64,000 nucleotides of DNA from Urophycis tenuis. Lineage: Eukaryota; Chordata; Actinopteri; Gadiformes; Phycidae. A program made the position numbers and the translations under genes. The notes beneath the pieces were generated by a model, which saw only the letters and a list, made by a program, of their open reading frames with translations, was not told the origin of the DNA and searched no databases. The DNA is taken from positions 2,272,421 through 2,336,420 of the forward strand of contig JAXIVH010000039.1 in assembly GCA_036785325.1 (NCBI GenBank), given 5' to 3'. Shown here one piece after another: positions 45,192-56,609 of this stretch (position 1 is its first letter; each line of letters begins with the position of its first letter).

Positions 45192-45930
45192 TACAGCACT
45201 CAGGTGCTCTGGTCGGCTCCTCCTCCATTGCCTCCACTAACATGGCAAGAAGACTCTGAACAGCCCCATGCTCATCTGCGTGCTGTGGTGTGTGTGGTGT
45301 GGTGTGGTGTGCAACTGGATTGTGGTGGTGTGCAACTGGATTAAAACAGCGGCAGATTTGTGGCTCATTACAAAAGCATGAACTATGCCTACAGTAGATC
45401 GTATTGCCCCGAGCTACCACTTGATGAACCTTTCTTGTTCCTGAGATGGGTTGTAGGGACTGGGGGAGGACAGCATCATAAGCCAGGAAATCATCAGTGC
45501 TGACATAGTGTAGGTGGACTCCACTTAGCCTGCTGGAAACAAGCTGATGAAAAGTCATGCCATTGACAATGTCCACTCCTCCAAGAACCATTCTGTCAGC
45601 ACACCGCTTAACTGTTGCCCCAATACCATCCGGGGCGCCCTTTCCGTGGGATGTAGGGAAGAAGTTCCATGTTACATTCTTGAACCCCAGTCGAGGAGGG
45701 ATGGTGGAGAGAAGGAGAAAGTTATTTTTGTTTTTGTACTGTTTGCTTGGACCATCAGACCAAAAGTGAATTGTGTCAATGTGGGGGAATCTGGTATGAA
45801 TGTCCTTCAGAACTTCATCCATGTAGGTCCATATTGCTGCTGCGTCTTGGCGCTTGGACTCGGAAATTGTGCAAAAAGCTTGTTTTTCTTGCTTGGTGTA
45901 AAACATGCCTGTATGGAGCGTTATCAATAG
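45192..45930 (-). pseudogene. Sola-like transposase, catalytic part
   Basis: From the Harbinger junction the minus strand reads ITLHTGMFYTKQEKQAFCTI, the second acidic centre DTIHFWSDGPSKQYKNK, and TWNFFPTSHGKGAPDGIGAT, the conserved HGKG box. A Cys-rich segment (CRHSSCFCNEPQICRCF) and a low-complexity HHNPVAHH run follow. The frame is open until the MITE at 45191. It continues upstream at 52375. Confidence 0.78.
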
Positions 45931-46749
45931 CTGTGTATACTGTATATGGACACTTCTGATCCGATTAGAATTGGAATATTTTCTTAATCCGAACAGGAAT
46001 CCCCTTGTATACGGCCCGATCGGAATAGATTTCTTTGATCGGATCAGAATATTAATCGGAATAGAAAGGTGGTGTAGTCCGCTCAAATGCTACATATATA
46101 CACTATTCCACTTGGTTTAGATGGGTGTTTGTGACGTGTTCTTGTGTAGTGTCCGCGCGCGTCCATGTTGATATTAGGCTACTTAGGAAACCTAAAATAC
46201 GTTAAAGAAGACGTTGAAATGGCCGCTGTAAATAGGAATTGGTCGGTGGAGGAAACGAATGTGTTTCTTAACATAGTAGAAGAGGAAAATATCATCAGCC
46301 GGATGGACCAGAGAAAGGTCCGTCACAGCGAACTATTTAAAGTGGTCTTAACTAAATTTAAGGAGGCTGGATTTGACAGATCAATTGAACAACTTCAAAA
46401 CAGATGGAAGGCCTTGAAAGCTGCCTACAGCAAAGCCAAACGGGCAGTTGATAGAAGCGGTGCTTGCCCATCCCAGTTTCCGTACTATGAAAAAATAAAC
46501 AACTTTATGGGAGGGCGGCCAATCTAAAACCTCGAGGGACAGGGTCTTGACATCGGCTTCGAAGAGGAGGTGAACGTAACATCTGGTAAGTTTTTGACGA
46601 GTAGGCTAGGTTATATGTAGCGCCCTCAGAGCAAGATTATGGCCTGAGGAGAAAAATGCATTTTTGTTTAATTCGTGAATACACCAGTTCGACCATTAGG
46701 TGGCAGCAGCGCGCTAGAAACGGTGGTAGCTATAGCCACGAGAGCTCCT

Positions 46750-46831
46750 GCAGATTAGATGAGTTATCAGCAGGAGAAAGACGTGTGTTTTGCGCTGTTG
46801 TCCTGATCGGTGTGTTTTGCATGTTTTACAG
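46750..46831 (+). repeat. 82-bp exact direct repeat in the Harbinger intron, left copy
   Basis: GCAGATTAGATGAGTTATCA through GCATGTTTTACAG, followed by GTGAGC. The copy at 48781-48862 is the same over all 82 bases but is followed by TGAATAAATG. Confidence 0.95.
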
Positions 46832-48342
46832 GTGAGCTGGTGTTCGTTGTAATTACAAGTGTTTACGAAGCTAAAAGAACATGACGTGTGGTAGAATGTT
46901 AATTTTGATGATAATATGTTTATCTGTATGTAACCCACATTAAAACATCATTTAAATAGAAATCAATAATTAAAAAATGCATAAATAAGTTAGTTAAAAA
47001 TTATTATTTAATGTAATTGAATTTATTAGGGTTAATTAAAATTGTTAATAAAACAATTATTTAATGTTGAATCCAAAATATGTTGACAGTGAATTTATGT
47101 CACTGTCCCTTTAAAAGTGACGCTAGACGCAGCACCTCAGTGACGCTGCAGCAGAGACCTGAGAGAGATCGGAGAGAGCGAGCAGTGTTTAAATTAGTGG
47201 AAAAAGACTAAAAGTATATTTCTAACTGGAGAAACTTAACCTACCTTGTCGGAAATTCACAGGGATTAATTGGAAGTAAGCAACGTTGGTTTTGGTGAGT
47301 TTTGTGTTTGTTTTATTTCATTTTACCGTGTTGTTCTTTTTTTTTATGGCGGACAGTTAACGCTAACAACGTAGCCGTTAACGCTAACAACTGTAGCCGT
47401 TAACAAAGAAATACCTCGTCATAAACTGTTTACCAGTCAATATTCTTGGTCCATGATGACTGTGAATGTTATGAAGATGTATGTATGCTGTGTAATTCGA
47501 AGTAATTTGAATGATTTAAAAAGAGATTTATTGTGTATTAGGTTTTTTTGTTCGCTTGAAAGCTCGGTCGGAGCCGAGGATTGACCTGCAGTGTGCGCGC
47601 GAGCACACGGACGAGAAGCAAGATGGCGAGCTAGACCCAGACCGTTATTCATCCCTTCAGTGAGGACATCTCTTGCCTATCGCTACCAGAGTGGTAGGGG
47701 TATCAGGATTCATTCATTCTGAACCGAGAGCTCATTGTTTTATTTATTTTTGGACTGGATCGGACTGAACTTTCTTTTTTCATTGAACTGAACAATCACA
47801 CACACACACACACACTTGAACTTGGAACTGATTGATTGAAAGCCTCGTACTTTTATTGCATTTTGTGTTCATGATTGTGGTTCATTTTTTTGATTGATTG
47901 AATTTGAAACTGAAAAGGAAAAAAAAAAGAGTTAACTCCAGGAATAAAATAGACATTCTAAAATAGGTGTAATCTAGGGAAATAAATGACCGGTCTAAAT
48001 TAACTTAATTTTAGCCCTTCTAAAAATAACCTAGACGAATTAAAAGAGTGAAATACCTTTTCCGTTTATTTTATTCTGTATCTTTAACTGGAACCTGCAG
48101 GGTATTTGTTGTTTTGTTTTGTGTACTGTATTTTGTGAGTTTATTACATTCAGTAAATTGCCGGCCTTTTTGTATTTAAAGTTGCGGTCTCCTGGTCCTT
48201 TTTTTACTTTTTTGCTCCCCACTCCTTAGAACCTAGAACTAGTCCAGTGGCGCAGTAAGTAGGGTGACACCGGTGCTACATGTATGTTAGCTAAGTTCTA
48301 TGTTCACTCCGTGTTTGGTCACGTGACCACCGCGGAGATATT
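46832..48342. other. Large intron interior, no gene
   Basis: AT-rich, with a short doublet TTAACGCTAACAAC near 47370-47400, a CA tract near 47799 and AATAAAAT near 47943. It lies between the two 82-bp repeats and looks like an insertion, but I could not define both of its ends. Confidence 0.4.
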
Positions 48343-48734
48343 CAGTACGTTTACATGCAGCAAGAAATTCGAATTTCTAATCGTATAAGACATCGTTCTG
48401 ACTTTTTAAGTGCATGTAAACACCTTAATCCGACCTACTTCGGACCTACTTCGGACATCTCAAAATCGGATAACAACACCTGGATAATTCGTTCATAGTC
48501 GGACTTTTAACGGCATGTAGACTCAGCAATCGGATCTGAATCGGATGTTGCATTCTGCGCATGCGCAGTGCCATTCTGCACATGCGCCGCATAGCGTCCA
48601 GAGTCAGCCCATGCTCCGGCTGTTAATCCGATTCTCTGAACGGCATGTATACTCGGACAAGTGATCCGGTCTTACGCATGTCATTATCTGATCCGATCAG
48701 AAATTCGAATTTCTTGCTGCATGTAAACGTACTG
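48343..48734. mobile_element. 392-bp Harbinger-type MITE
   Basis: Perfect inverted ends begin CAGTACGTTTACATGCAGCA and extend through AGAAATTCGAATTTCT. ATT flanks both sides (48340-48342 and 48735-48737). CGGA words recur inside. No coding capacity. Confidence 0.9.
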
Positions 48735-48780
48735 ATTGTTTTACTGTTTGGAATCCTAGGAGATGTACTGTATGTAAAGA

Positions 48781-48862
48781 GCAGATTAGATGAGTTATCA
48801 GCAGGAGAAAGACGTGTGTTTTGCGCTGTTGTCCTGATCGGTGTGTTTTGCATGTTTTACAG
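48781..48862 (+). repeat. 82-bp exact direct repeat, right copy
   Basis: Same sequence as 46750-46831. It begins 44 bases after the MITE's ATT duplication and ends just before TGAATAAATG. Confidence 0.95.
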
Positions 48863-49649
48863 TGAATAAATGTGAGATCAAGATAAAGTACAACTCTGTC
48901 GTGAATGTTACATATACAGCTACATTAACCGTGTCACAAAGCCTAAGACTAGTATGATTTTATCATTATGTGGTAGATGATGACGGTGACGACGGCAACG
49001 CAAGTGGCAACAACATGGAGGAAGACGTCAACATCGAGGTTAACGCGCAGGACACACAGGTCACAGGAATAGCCCCAAATGCTCGTCCTCAAGCGACAAG
49101 AAAGAGTAAGCATGCCACTGCACTATGTGCAACAGTTTGTATCCTATTTTTTTAACAAGTCACCTGAAAGCCAGATATCACCAATTGTCAGTGAATAATT
49201 TCTTATCTTTGTTTCTGTAGGAAAGAAGCCAGCTGCCGGTTATGGCAGATTTCTCCAAGACTGGAGCGAGGAGCAGAGAGCATCAATGGACAGACTGGAG
49301 CACATGACGAGGATGAATGAAGAGCGTGATGAAAGATTAATAAGAACATTTATTCAAGAGAGCACAAGTTCAACTGAACGTCTGGTAGGGCAGTTGTTTG
49401 AGGGTGTGAGGTCTTTGCTACCTCAAACGGCACCACAATATAGTACACCCACCCACCAGTTCCCCATCCGCCACTACCCACCACACACATACTCACTGGA
49501 TAGGCCGAGGTCTAATGAAAGTGCCTCAGATTAGCCTGTATGATCTCAGTTGACCTGTGACAGTAGAAGGTAGAGTAAATAACAAAATGTGAAAACGTTA
49601 TTTGTTCATTTGTTTTTTTTGTTTTTAAAAAAAATATTATTATCTATGC

Positions 49650-49773
49650 ACTTCACTACAACACTTCACTTGGATACTACACTTCACTACAACACTACAC
49701 TTGAGTACTACACTTCACTACAACACTACACTTGAGTACTACACTTCACTACAACACTACACTTTTACACTAT
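49650..49773. repeat. 31-bp minisatellite, about four units
   Basis: ACTTCACTACAACACTACAC begins at 49650, 49681, 49712 and 49743, exactly 31 bp apart. It separates the ends of the two converging Harbinger genes. Confidence 0.95.
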
Positions 49774-49797
49774 TTTGTATTTTTTGCTGTCTTCTAA

Positions 49798-52185
49798 CTA
49801 ATGGAGATGACCAGTACGGAGAGGAAAATTTCTGGCCATGTATCTTGTCACCAGCACCCTTCCATCACTACCCTGTTCGTTCACATTGGACTGAGCAGGC
49901 TGGCTGGGTTGAGTGGCCTCTTCTAACCAGTTTGATGGTTCTTTTTGGAACTGGCAGAAATTGTGCAAAGCACAGCAGGTGACTATGACCGTTGGGGCAA
50001 ATGTGAAATGAAAGTCACTCTGTTTCTTAAGTGTTCGCCACCGTCCTTTTAAAATCCCAAAAGCATTTTCCACTCCAACTCTAAGTGAACTTAGGTACAT
50101 TGTATGATTCTTTTTCTGGTGTTAGCTGTGGTGAGCTTGTGTAGCCTTTTGTCAGCCACGGCAGAAGTGGATAAGCAGGATCACCGACAATGACGAGCCT
50201 GATGTCCTCACCCTCGATGATTTTGTCACCCTGAAATAGACAGAACTTACACATTTAACTTTTTACAACAGCTCAACATTTTGCATAGGCTACACTTAAC
50301 ACTTGGCTACTTAAATCTGGGCAAATTTCACAAGCACTCATTAAGCTTATATGTGGTGTTTCATATGTGCCTGTACTTCACCTATTCATATTAGAGGTCC
50401 CCCCCATCTCTGGTCTTGTAGTAAGGCCTAACCTTGGGCAGAAGATGTGCTTTGTTAAAGAGCCCTGATTCACGGAGCACGGTGGCATCGTGTGCACTTC
50501 CGGGCATCTTGCAGTTGATGTTCCAGAAGCTGGAAACAAACAAGATGTATGTATCCCCTGTCTTAGGCCTTGTTCATTGCAGGTAATTTTTTAACTTTGA
50601 AATTAGTTTGTGACAATAGCCTATTGCAGTGACACTTTTTTAGGCCTATATGTAGGCTAGCCTAGATTAGGCCCAAGTGAAATGCAAAAGAATGCTTACC
50701 AAAGTTTGTGGTCCACTACTGCCTGGAGCACATATGAGGCCCTGCCTTTTCGGTTCACAAAGTCTTTGCGCCCATCTTTTGGGGGGAGGATTGGGATATG
50801 GGTGCCATCGATAATGCCCATGACGTTGGGGATGTAGTGGCTGACCTCAAACTTTGACGCAATGTTCAGCGCCTCCTCTTCAGTTGGCACCCTTATCAAC
50901 GCGCGGATAGGCCCCCTAACCATAACTTTGCAAAACATTTTTGCAAAACAACCATTTTTTTCACGGTTTTGTGGACGCCGAACTGATTGGCTATCACACG
51001 ATATTCAGCGCAACTTCCCAATTTATAAAGTACCATGGCAACTCGCATCACCAGCTGTTACGAACCCAAATTACGTCCAGGGGCAAGGGCAGTAACATAA
51101 ATGTAAAACCCCACAGTTAAAGCCAGGAGTGAGCTTAGAACCACAGGTATGCTGAGTATCAGTGAGATAACTTAAAAGTCAGACACAAGGTTGTTGAGAG
51201 TGAAAAGGGCCAAATGCTTTTACTCTGGTTCAAGAACACAAAAGGTTTTCAACAGTTCAAAACAACCAAAAATAAGCCACTGCCAGAGGACGTGGATGTT
51301 GCCAAAATAACAAAGTATATATCCAATGGATATAAATACAAAAGTGGCAACCACCCCTTACCTAGTGTGGTTTAACAACGTTTTACCTACGTGATGCCTA
51401 TGTAAAGGGGCCCCCCATCTTACCTGTCCCAAGGCAGGGCATTTACACAAAACCAAAACAAAGAAAACATGAACTAAATATCTGAGTGCTTCTTTTTCAC
51501 AATCTGCTGGCTAGGGTGGCAGAGAGAGCAAAATACCAAAAGGAAGAAGAGAGCGACCATTGTTGGGCACAGCTCTTTTGTAGGACAGCAGTGAAACATG
51601 ATTGGTGGAAGGTGGAACCAGGTGACGGCAGCTGACGAATGGGGTTAAGATGAGTGGAGGTGACAATTAAGAGCTCTGATAAGCCGCAGCCGAGGTGGTG
51701 AGGAGATGATTGGAATGATGAACGGATGATGGGTGGATTCAGACCTGTAGTGAATGACAGAGAGGGAGAGACAGACAGAACCAGCAGAAGACAGAACAGT
51801 GGAACCACACACACACAATAGTGGAACGTAACACCAGCGGAATGGGCTTTCTAACGGTCACCTCCTCCGGCGACACGTCTCCCATCATGTCACATAATTT
51901 CATAAATGATGCTCTGGTCATTCTAAAATTTTCACGCCATTCTTGGTCGCTGAATTCTTTCAGAACAACTCTCTCCCACCAATCCTGGCTTCGTACTCTC
52001 AACCAGAGACTTTTGGAGGTTTGTGGAGGAGGAGGAGGTGTATTAAGTGAACGGATGACAAGACGTTGGAGTGCCGCTGTTTCGCGCCTGGCCCTTCGTA
52101 GGTGCAAAATTAAGTACAGCAGTGTCGCTTCCTGCTGCACTTTCAGAAAAACTAGAAATATAAATAAAGCAACGAAAACTTCCAT
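49798..52185 (-). pseudogene. Harbinger DDE transposase (HARBI1-like), interrupted by an LTR
   Basis: ATG at 52185 starts MEVFVALFIFLVFLKVQQEA, then WWERVVLKEFSDQEWRENFR and MMGDVSPEEVTVRKPIPL. After the solo LTR it resumes CAEYRVIANQFGVHKT (near 51020) and, after a frame change, FCKVMVRGPIRALIRVP. The catalytic exon has NVMGIIDGTHIPILPP (first Asp), later exons IRLVIVGDPAYPLLPW (second Asp, near 50180) and RVGVENAFGILKGRWRTLKK (Glu). The C-terminus ends at 49798. HARBI1-type enzymes act with the Myb-like partner encoded on the other strand. The LTR and at least one frameshift inactivate it. Confidence 0.85.
51056..51833 (-). mobile_element. Solo LTR, 778 bp
   Basis: Ends TGTTACG...CGTAACA with a 5-bp duplication CCAGC (51051-51055 and 51834-51838). 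No internal retroelement sequence remains, so it arose by recombination between two LTRs. The TGTTACGTTCC start on the minus strand resembles fish gypsy LTRs, so the minus strand is preferred. Confidence 0.88.
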
Positions 52186-52374
52186 GTCTATCTCGGTGTC
52201 TATACCATACAACCAATGCCTATTACTAACCACGGCTCCAGGTAACTGCCTAAATGCGCGTGACAGGTATTCGAACGTTCGAGGTCATTTTAATATATAC
52301 ACTTCATTCCGATCAGACTAATCGGATCAGATCTTTTCCGATCAGGGAAACAAGAGCCATATATACACAGCTAG

Positions 52375-53170
52375 TTGGAGGTTTTGGCCATAGTGGCAGG
52401 ATTGTACTTCGGAGCTGTATTTGCATTTCCAGGCTTCAGAGAAGTCGACATGCACAATCACTGTTCTTTCATTTTAATTTTCAATCATGTTTTGGTACTC
52501 TTTGGATTGATTTTGAACAAGATGGACATGGGTGGTTGTTTCGTTTCTTAATTTGTCTTGGTAGAGATCCATCAGCTCCGACAGAGTACCCGTACGTTTC
52601 TGTAGTCTGGTGTGAAAGTGAACTCCATCCTCTGTTTGCTCTTCGACCTGTTCCCACTGCTTCCAGTCCACTTTTGTTTCCCCTTGCTCTAAAGGCAGAC
52701 TTAATGATTTGTGAAGGCATCTTGCACAAAATACATCTTGCACATCTTGCACTTTTTCCAGTTTGCCTTTAAGTGCCTTAATCTCTCTGTAATGCCTTTG
52801 TCTTGTTCTGTTTCTCAATCTTTCTCCAGCAAGTAGTTGCCTACTACTGCTTGGTTGCTCAAAACTAATGTCCAAAGGACTCTGTGGTGGGGTGTTCAGA
52901 CTCTGCTGAATCTCCTGTGCTTTCTTCCTAAGCTCCCTTGATTCTCTCTGTGCTTGTTTCCAGAACTTTCTTCTCCTCCGTACTTTTCTTTTGCACATAT
53001 CAGAGATGGTCTTTACTTTTCCATCTTTCACTCTATTTGCCCATCTTTCCCTTTCCTTTCTCAGAAACTCCTCTTTTATCTCTGGATAGGCTGTTAAGTT
53101 TCTCCCTCCATTTTTTTTTATACTCTGTGTTCCTTCTCCTTCGCTCCTCCGAAAGCTTCCCTTTTGCCAT
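52375..53170 (-). pseudogene. Sola-like transposase, N-terminal part
   Basis: ATG at 53170 begins MAKGKLSEERRRRNTEYKKK. An A-run (T-run on the plus strand, 53111-53119) then shifts the frame into LTAYPEIKEEFLRKERERW and a long basic coiled-coil-like region (CKRKVRRRRKFWKQAQRESR). A C-x2-C zinc site (CARC) follows, then VDWKQWEQVEEQ. One TAA interrupts after NMIEN. The frame then goes on with VIVHVDFSEAWKCKYSSE, the first acidic centre, up to the Harbinger junction. One frameshift and one stop mark decay. Confidence 0.75.
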
Positions 53171-54262
53171 TCTAGCCATATATAAAGAGAGAGAGAGGGA
53201 ATAATATATATAATAAATATGCCATATTCCATAAATGTGAAATAGTTCAAATATACACGTAATATAAAAGTTCTTCATTATGTAAGTACCTTAAGAGGAG
53301 AAGATAACATGTATTGTATTATAACTTACTTAACTTATTACATAATGAAGACACACACACAGACTGAATTCAGCATTACAACAGAAATGATGATATTCAT
53401 TAAATGTTAAATGCACAGAAGATATATCATTAAAATAGGAAGTAATACAACTACATTATTAATGTATAAAATTTAATTAAATGGGCAAATGATACATTTA
53501 AATCCCATTTGTCAACACCATAAGGTAGGTGGTCAACTCCATAAGACAACATTTCTTACGGAGTTGACGTCTGATGGAGTCTTACGGAGTTGACGAAATC
53601 TTCAATTTTTCATTTATTTTTCATAATTTATCTTGTTTATCACTAGCTGCTAGTGGCCTCAACAATAAAGTTATATTAAACTTTTATTTCTTAATGAAAT
53701 CACATAAACCTTGAATTTTATCGACCATGGTGTTGACACTCTATGGTTGTGACATAGCTGGTTTTGTAAAAGAAGATAATTAAGGAAAAATATGAGAAAT
53801 ATTTACTTACCAGAGCAGTGGCCTCATGGCATGTCCACCAAACAGGAAGTGGAAAAGGGGTCCTTAGAGTGTGAGTTGGCCAATATAATGCCTGTTTTTT
53901 TGCATTTTTAGAAAAATCTTATGGTGTTGACAGAAACTAAATTTCTATATAGTTTGAATAATTACTGAAAATACATGATCACAGTAGCTATTGTGTTTGT
54001 TTTATTTTACTTTTAACAATTATTTAAGTATTGTAAAGTCATGAAACTTGCTTTCGGACAAGGGTATTTTTAGGTTCAGGCAGCACACTAGGTGATGTAA
54101 AATAAAATATGTGTAAAAAAGCATTAATTCACATTTTGTGGTATAAATAAGTTCTTGTTTTATTGTTTAATCCAATTATTGGACATTTTTTAAACACATT
54201 TTAAGAATTACAATGAGTTTTATCTCTTGGACATGTTTTGCCCCTCATCTCAAGAATCCCTG
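53171..54262. other. Sola-like element, 5' non-coding with subterminal repeats
   Basis: No gene. At least five copies of (C)TTA(C/T)GG(A/T)GTTGAC or its inverse occur between 53510 and 53930, matching those on the left side. The terminal inverted repeat ends at 54262. Confidence 0.75.
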
Positions 54263-55186
54263 GTATCTAAAAGGCTATTTGATGTAAGATAATGCTTGAG
54301 CTGAATGTAAACAGTCTTTTCAAGTATTTTGCTAAGGAATGTCAGGTTGGAGATGGGCCTGTAATTTGCAATGACACTTTGATCGAGATTGTTCTTCTTC
54401 AGAAGTGGTTTGATGACAGCTGTTTTTAGTGATGTGGGAAATATACCTGACTGAAGTTTTAACAGTTTTGAAAAATGCAGTTGGGAGAGGATCCAGGCAG
54501 CAGGTGGAGGACCTGAGCTGACCAACAATATTGCCAAGTTCTGTCCGATCTAAACAGTTAAAGTGAGACATGACACAGGTGGAGTTCCTGGAGAAAGGAA
54601 GGGCAAGTTATGCAATTTCCCTCAGCGATCAATAAAGTATGTCTGTCTGTCTGTCGGTCTGTCTGTCAGTTCAGTAGTAGATTTTAGGGCACTAATGTTT
54701 TGTCTAATAGTAATGATTTTGTCATTAAAGAAAGAAGCAAATTCCACCACCCCTCCTATCAGTTCTAGTGGTATGAAAGAAACTGAAGCCTCGAGGCGCA
54801 GTCTCAATAAGTGTAGCGGGACCATTTTTATCCAGCCAGGTTTCAGTTAGTAGAGTGAAGTCTAGACTGTGGATACTAATGAGTTCATTTATTAAAAATG
54901 ATTTATTTGTAAGTGACCTGACATTTAATAGAGCCATTTTTAATTTTTGAGGTGCATTGCTGTGTGAGGGGCTGGTAACTGGAGAGATGGATAAGATTAC
55001 TGAGGTTAGCTGAACTGGTGAGATCAGAAGTGCATTTCTTAGGCCTAAAGTCTGTGATAACAGGGATAGATGAGACTAGACTGCTATAATGCTTGGAGTG
55101 TGGAATTACTGACCAGCTGCGGGATGACGTCATTGATGTCTTGAACGAGCGCACTTGGGTGGCAGGAGGTGCTGCATCTGCTGATC
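54263..55186 (-). pseudogene. L2-type LINE, endonuclease and RT start (right part)
   Basis: On the minus strand ALLNVRSLTNKSFLINELIS and FTLLTETWLD are the start of an APE-type endonuclease. Most of that domain is deleted. The linker FFNDKIITIRQNI follows, then, in other frames, RT fingers SSGPPPAAWILSQLH and LKTAVIKPLLKKNNLD, and YRPISNLTFLSKILEK up to NSLLDT at the transposon junction. A foreign piece with a (TGTC)n tract (54641-54668) lies between. The element was degenerate when, or after, the Sola-like transposon entered. Confidence 0.8.
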
Positions 55187-55810
55187 TCACACAATGAATT
55201 CAGTTACGTTAACAGGAAAGGACTTCATTCAATTAATACACAAGTAATCTGTAATGCCAATATGTCTACTAAACGTTGTTGCCCGGTGGCCTGGAGGAAC
55301 GCACGATTCGTTCATCCTGCAGGACAGCTCCGTGGGTGGGCAGCTCCAAGCAGGAGCTATTGAGGATGGCTGGCTTATTGTTGAGTGTTACAACATTTAG
55401 AAAGTATTTTCTGGGCTTCGTATGGTTTATTATAGCCTAACATCTCTGTAGGTGATCGGGGATATCCATTAAGGCCGTGGCTGACCCCCGTAACCAATCT
55501 GAGGACCCCGCAGGAGCAGCACTACAACCGGGCACATGCACGCTCAAGAACGGTTGTGGAACGTACAATAGGTCTGCTAAAAGGCCGATGGATGTGCCTG
55601 TCCAGCGTGGGGGGGGCACTACAGTACAAACCTGAAAAAGTCTGCCACATCATCACGGCATGCGCAGTGCTTCATAACTTGGCCATCAGACACGGCGTCC
55701 CTCTGCAGGTGCCCCCCAGAGCAGACGAGCCCATGCCCAACGTGGAGCATTTACCACCTGCTAATGCCACCGCCATTCAAACAAGAGAGAGGATCATACA
55801 GAGGTTTTAG
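55187..55810 (+). pseudogene. Second Harbinger transposase fragment (HARBI1-like C-terminal half)
   Basis: The first exon reads VNRKGLHSINTQVICNANMS and, after a frame change, VARWPGGTHDSFILQDSSVG. The next exon has GDRGYPLRPWLTPV, with the second catalytic Asp in GDRGYPL. It continues ARSRTVVERTIGLLKGRWMC with the Glu, and ends TRERIIQRF at 55810. The N-terminal half and left terminal repeat are missing; LINE sequence abuts at 55186. Confidence 0.82.
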
Positions 55811-56183
55811 GCAAGTCTGCCTGTTAACCCATCTTTGAAAAGTGAGAAATTTCAGATCGAAAGTGTGCGTGGAAAATAATCATTCAACATTTTAAAGTTA
55901 TTTATTGCACATTTACGTTGCGCATGCAGCAATCTGTTTCAGTGAGTCATTGATTTGCTGTAGAGTGGTTGATATGGTAGTGCGTTGTTCCTTTATTTCA
56001 TTTATGGCCTTGGTGGTTTCTTGTTGGTTTTTGAGGACTTCTGTGGTCAGCACACAGGCCGGACTGGCTTGGGTTTCTGAGTTCAACAAATTAACATCAC
56101 ATTATTGCCATGTTTGCTTTCATTTAAATCCACGAATTAAAGTGTTAAAATAAAAATAAACATATCAGCCCAGCTTTTTTATT
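55811..56183. other. Spacer between converging Harbinger genes
   Basis: No gene is supported. AATAAAAAT-type signals near 56148 could serve the plus-strand gene. On the minus strand it holds what may be the 3' end of the Myb-like gene, with no clear domain. Confidence 0.4.
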
Positions 56184-56609
56184 TTACCTGCAGTGTGGCT
56201 GGTCGATGGTACAGCTGGTTCTTCTGATAGTGTCTGTATCACCACCGGGGATAATGCCACATAATGCCGTGTCTCCGATGATGCTGGCAATGCAGGTATC
56301 CATGGGGGTCAGCTGGCTGGTTGCCTGCCCCCCTCCGGTTTGTAATGTTTGGCGTCTGTGAACACTGACGCGTTTCTTGGCATGGAGTTTGACATCATAC
56401 CATTTCTTTTTTATTTCTTGTGGGGATCTTCTTTCTGAACCAACAGAGTTGACAGCAGCCGTCACTTTGTTCCACGCAGCGGTTTTTCGTGTATTGGTCA
56501 CACCAGCATTCAGTGTGCCAAACAAAATATTTTGGTTACATTCAACTTCATTAACGAGTACCTCTATCTCGGTGTCAGAGAAGTTCCTCTTTTTCGCCCT
56601 CTTTGCCAT
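56184..56609 (-). CDS. Harbinger Myb/SANT-like accessory protein
   Basis: ATG at 56609 opens MAKRAKKRNFSDTEIEVLVN, then AAWNKVTAAVNSVGSERRSP and EIKKKWYDVKLHAKKRVSVH, a Myb/SANT-like domain of the kind in NAIF1 and Harbinger accessory proteins. The frame is open for 141 codons and ends at 56184, possibly across an intron near 56190-56205. It converges with the transposase fragment at 55187-55810. The transposase beside it is truncated, so the pair is not functional as a unit. Confidence 0.7.
   Translation of the reverse strand: MAKRAKKRNFSDTEIEVLVNEVECNQNILFGTLNAGVTNTRKTAAWNKVTAAVNSVGSERRSPQEIKKKWYDVKLHAKKRVSVHRRQTLQTGGGQATSQLTPMDTCIASIIGDTALCGIIPGGDTDTIRRTSCTIDQPHCR

Larger units (their letters stand above)
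46219..49534 (+). pseudogene. Harbinger Myb/SANT-like DNA-binding protein
   Basis: Three exons, 46219-46585, 48977-49105 and 49221-49534, join in phase with GT-AG borders. The first carries the SANT/trihelix-like domain (NWSVEETNVFLNIVEEENII, LQNRWKALKAAYSKAKRA). In Harbinger transposons this protein brings the transposase to the nucleus and the terminal repeats. One in-frame TAA follows FMGGRPI (46525-46527), before the frame continues LEGQGLDIGFEEEVNVTS. The last exon is helical and polar (RMNEERDERLIRTF) and ends NESASD. An upstream in-frame ATG at 46165 is also possible. Apart from the stop the gene is intact. Confidence 0.82.
45931..52371. mobile_element. PIF/Harbinger DNA transposon with both genes, itself interrupted
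   Basis: The ends are CTGTGTATAC... and ...TATATACACAGC, flanked by TAG on both sides (45928-45930 and 52372-52374), a 3-bp duplication as expected for Harbinger. GATCGGA-type words recur near both ends. A Myb/SANT-like gene runs on the plus strand and the DDE transposase on the minus strand, converging near 49.6 kb. Inserts within it are a MITE (48343-48734) and a solo LTR (51056-51833). It sits in the Sola-like transposase; removal restores SCHYGQNLQL-ITLHTGMF. Confidence 0.88.
43149..54262 (-). mobile_element. DDE DNA transposon with 4-bp GTAT duplication (Sola-like), host of nested insertions
   Basis: The left end is CAGGGATTCTTGAGACAAGA and the right end, read inward, CAGGGATTCTTGAGATGAGG. 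GTAT flanks both (43145-43148 and 54263-54266). Removing it restores the reading LLDTYQSGF of the host LINE. The word CTTA(C/T)GG(A/T)GTTGAC recurs near both ends (43337-43352, 43671, 43705; 53510-53600, 53725, 53915). The transposase is on the minus strand. The 4-bp duplication and the DFSE/SDG/HGKG transposase suggest the Sola group, but I could not confirm the family. Net of insertions it would be about 3.9 kb. Confidence 0.88.

Noticed and set aside
47437..47652. Short minus-strand frame in the Harbinger intron
   Set aside because: Lies in non-coding sequence and has no similarity to a known protein.
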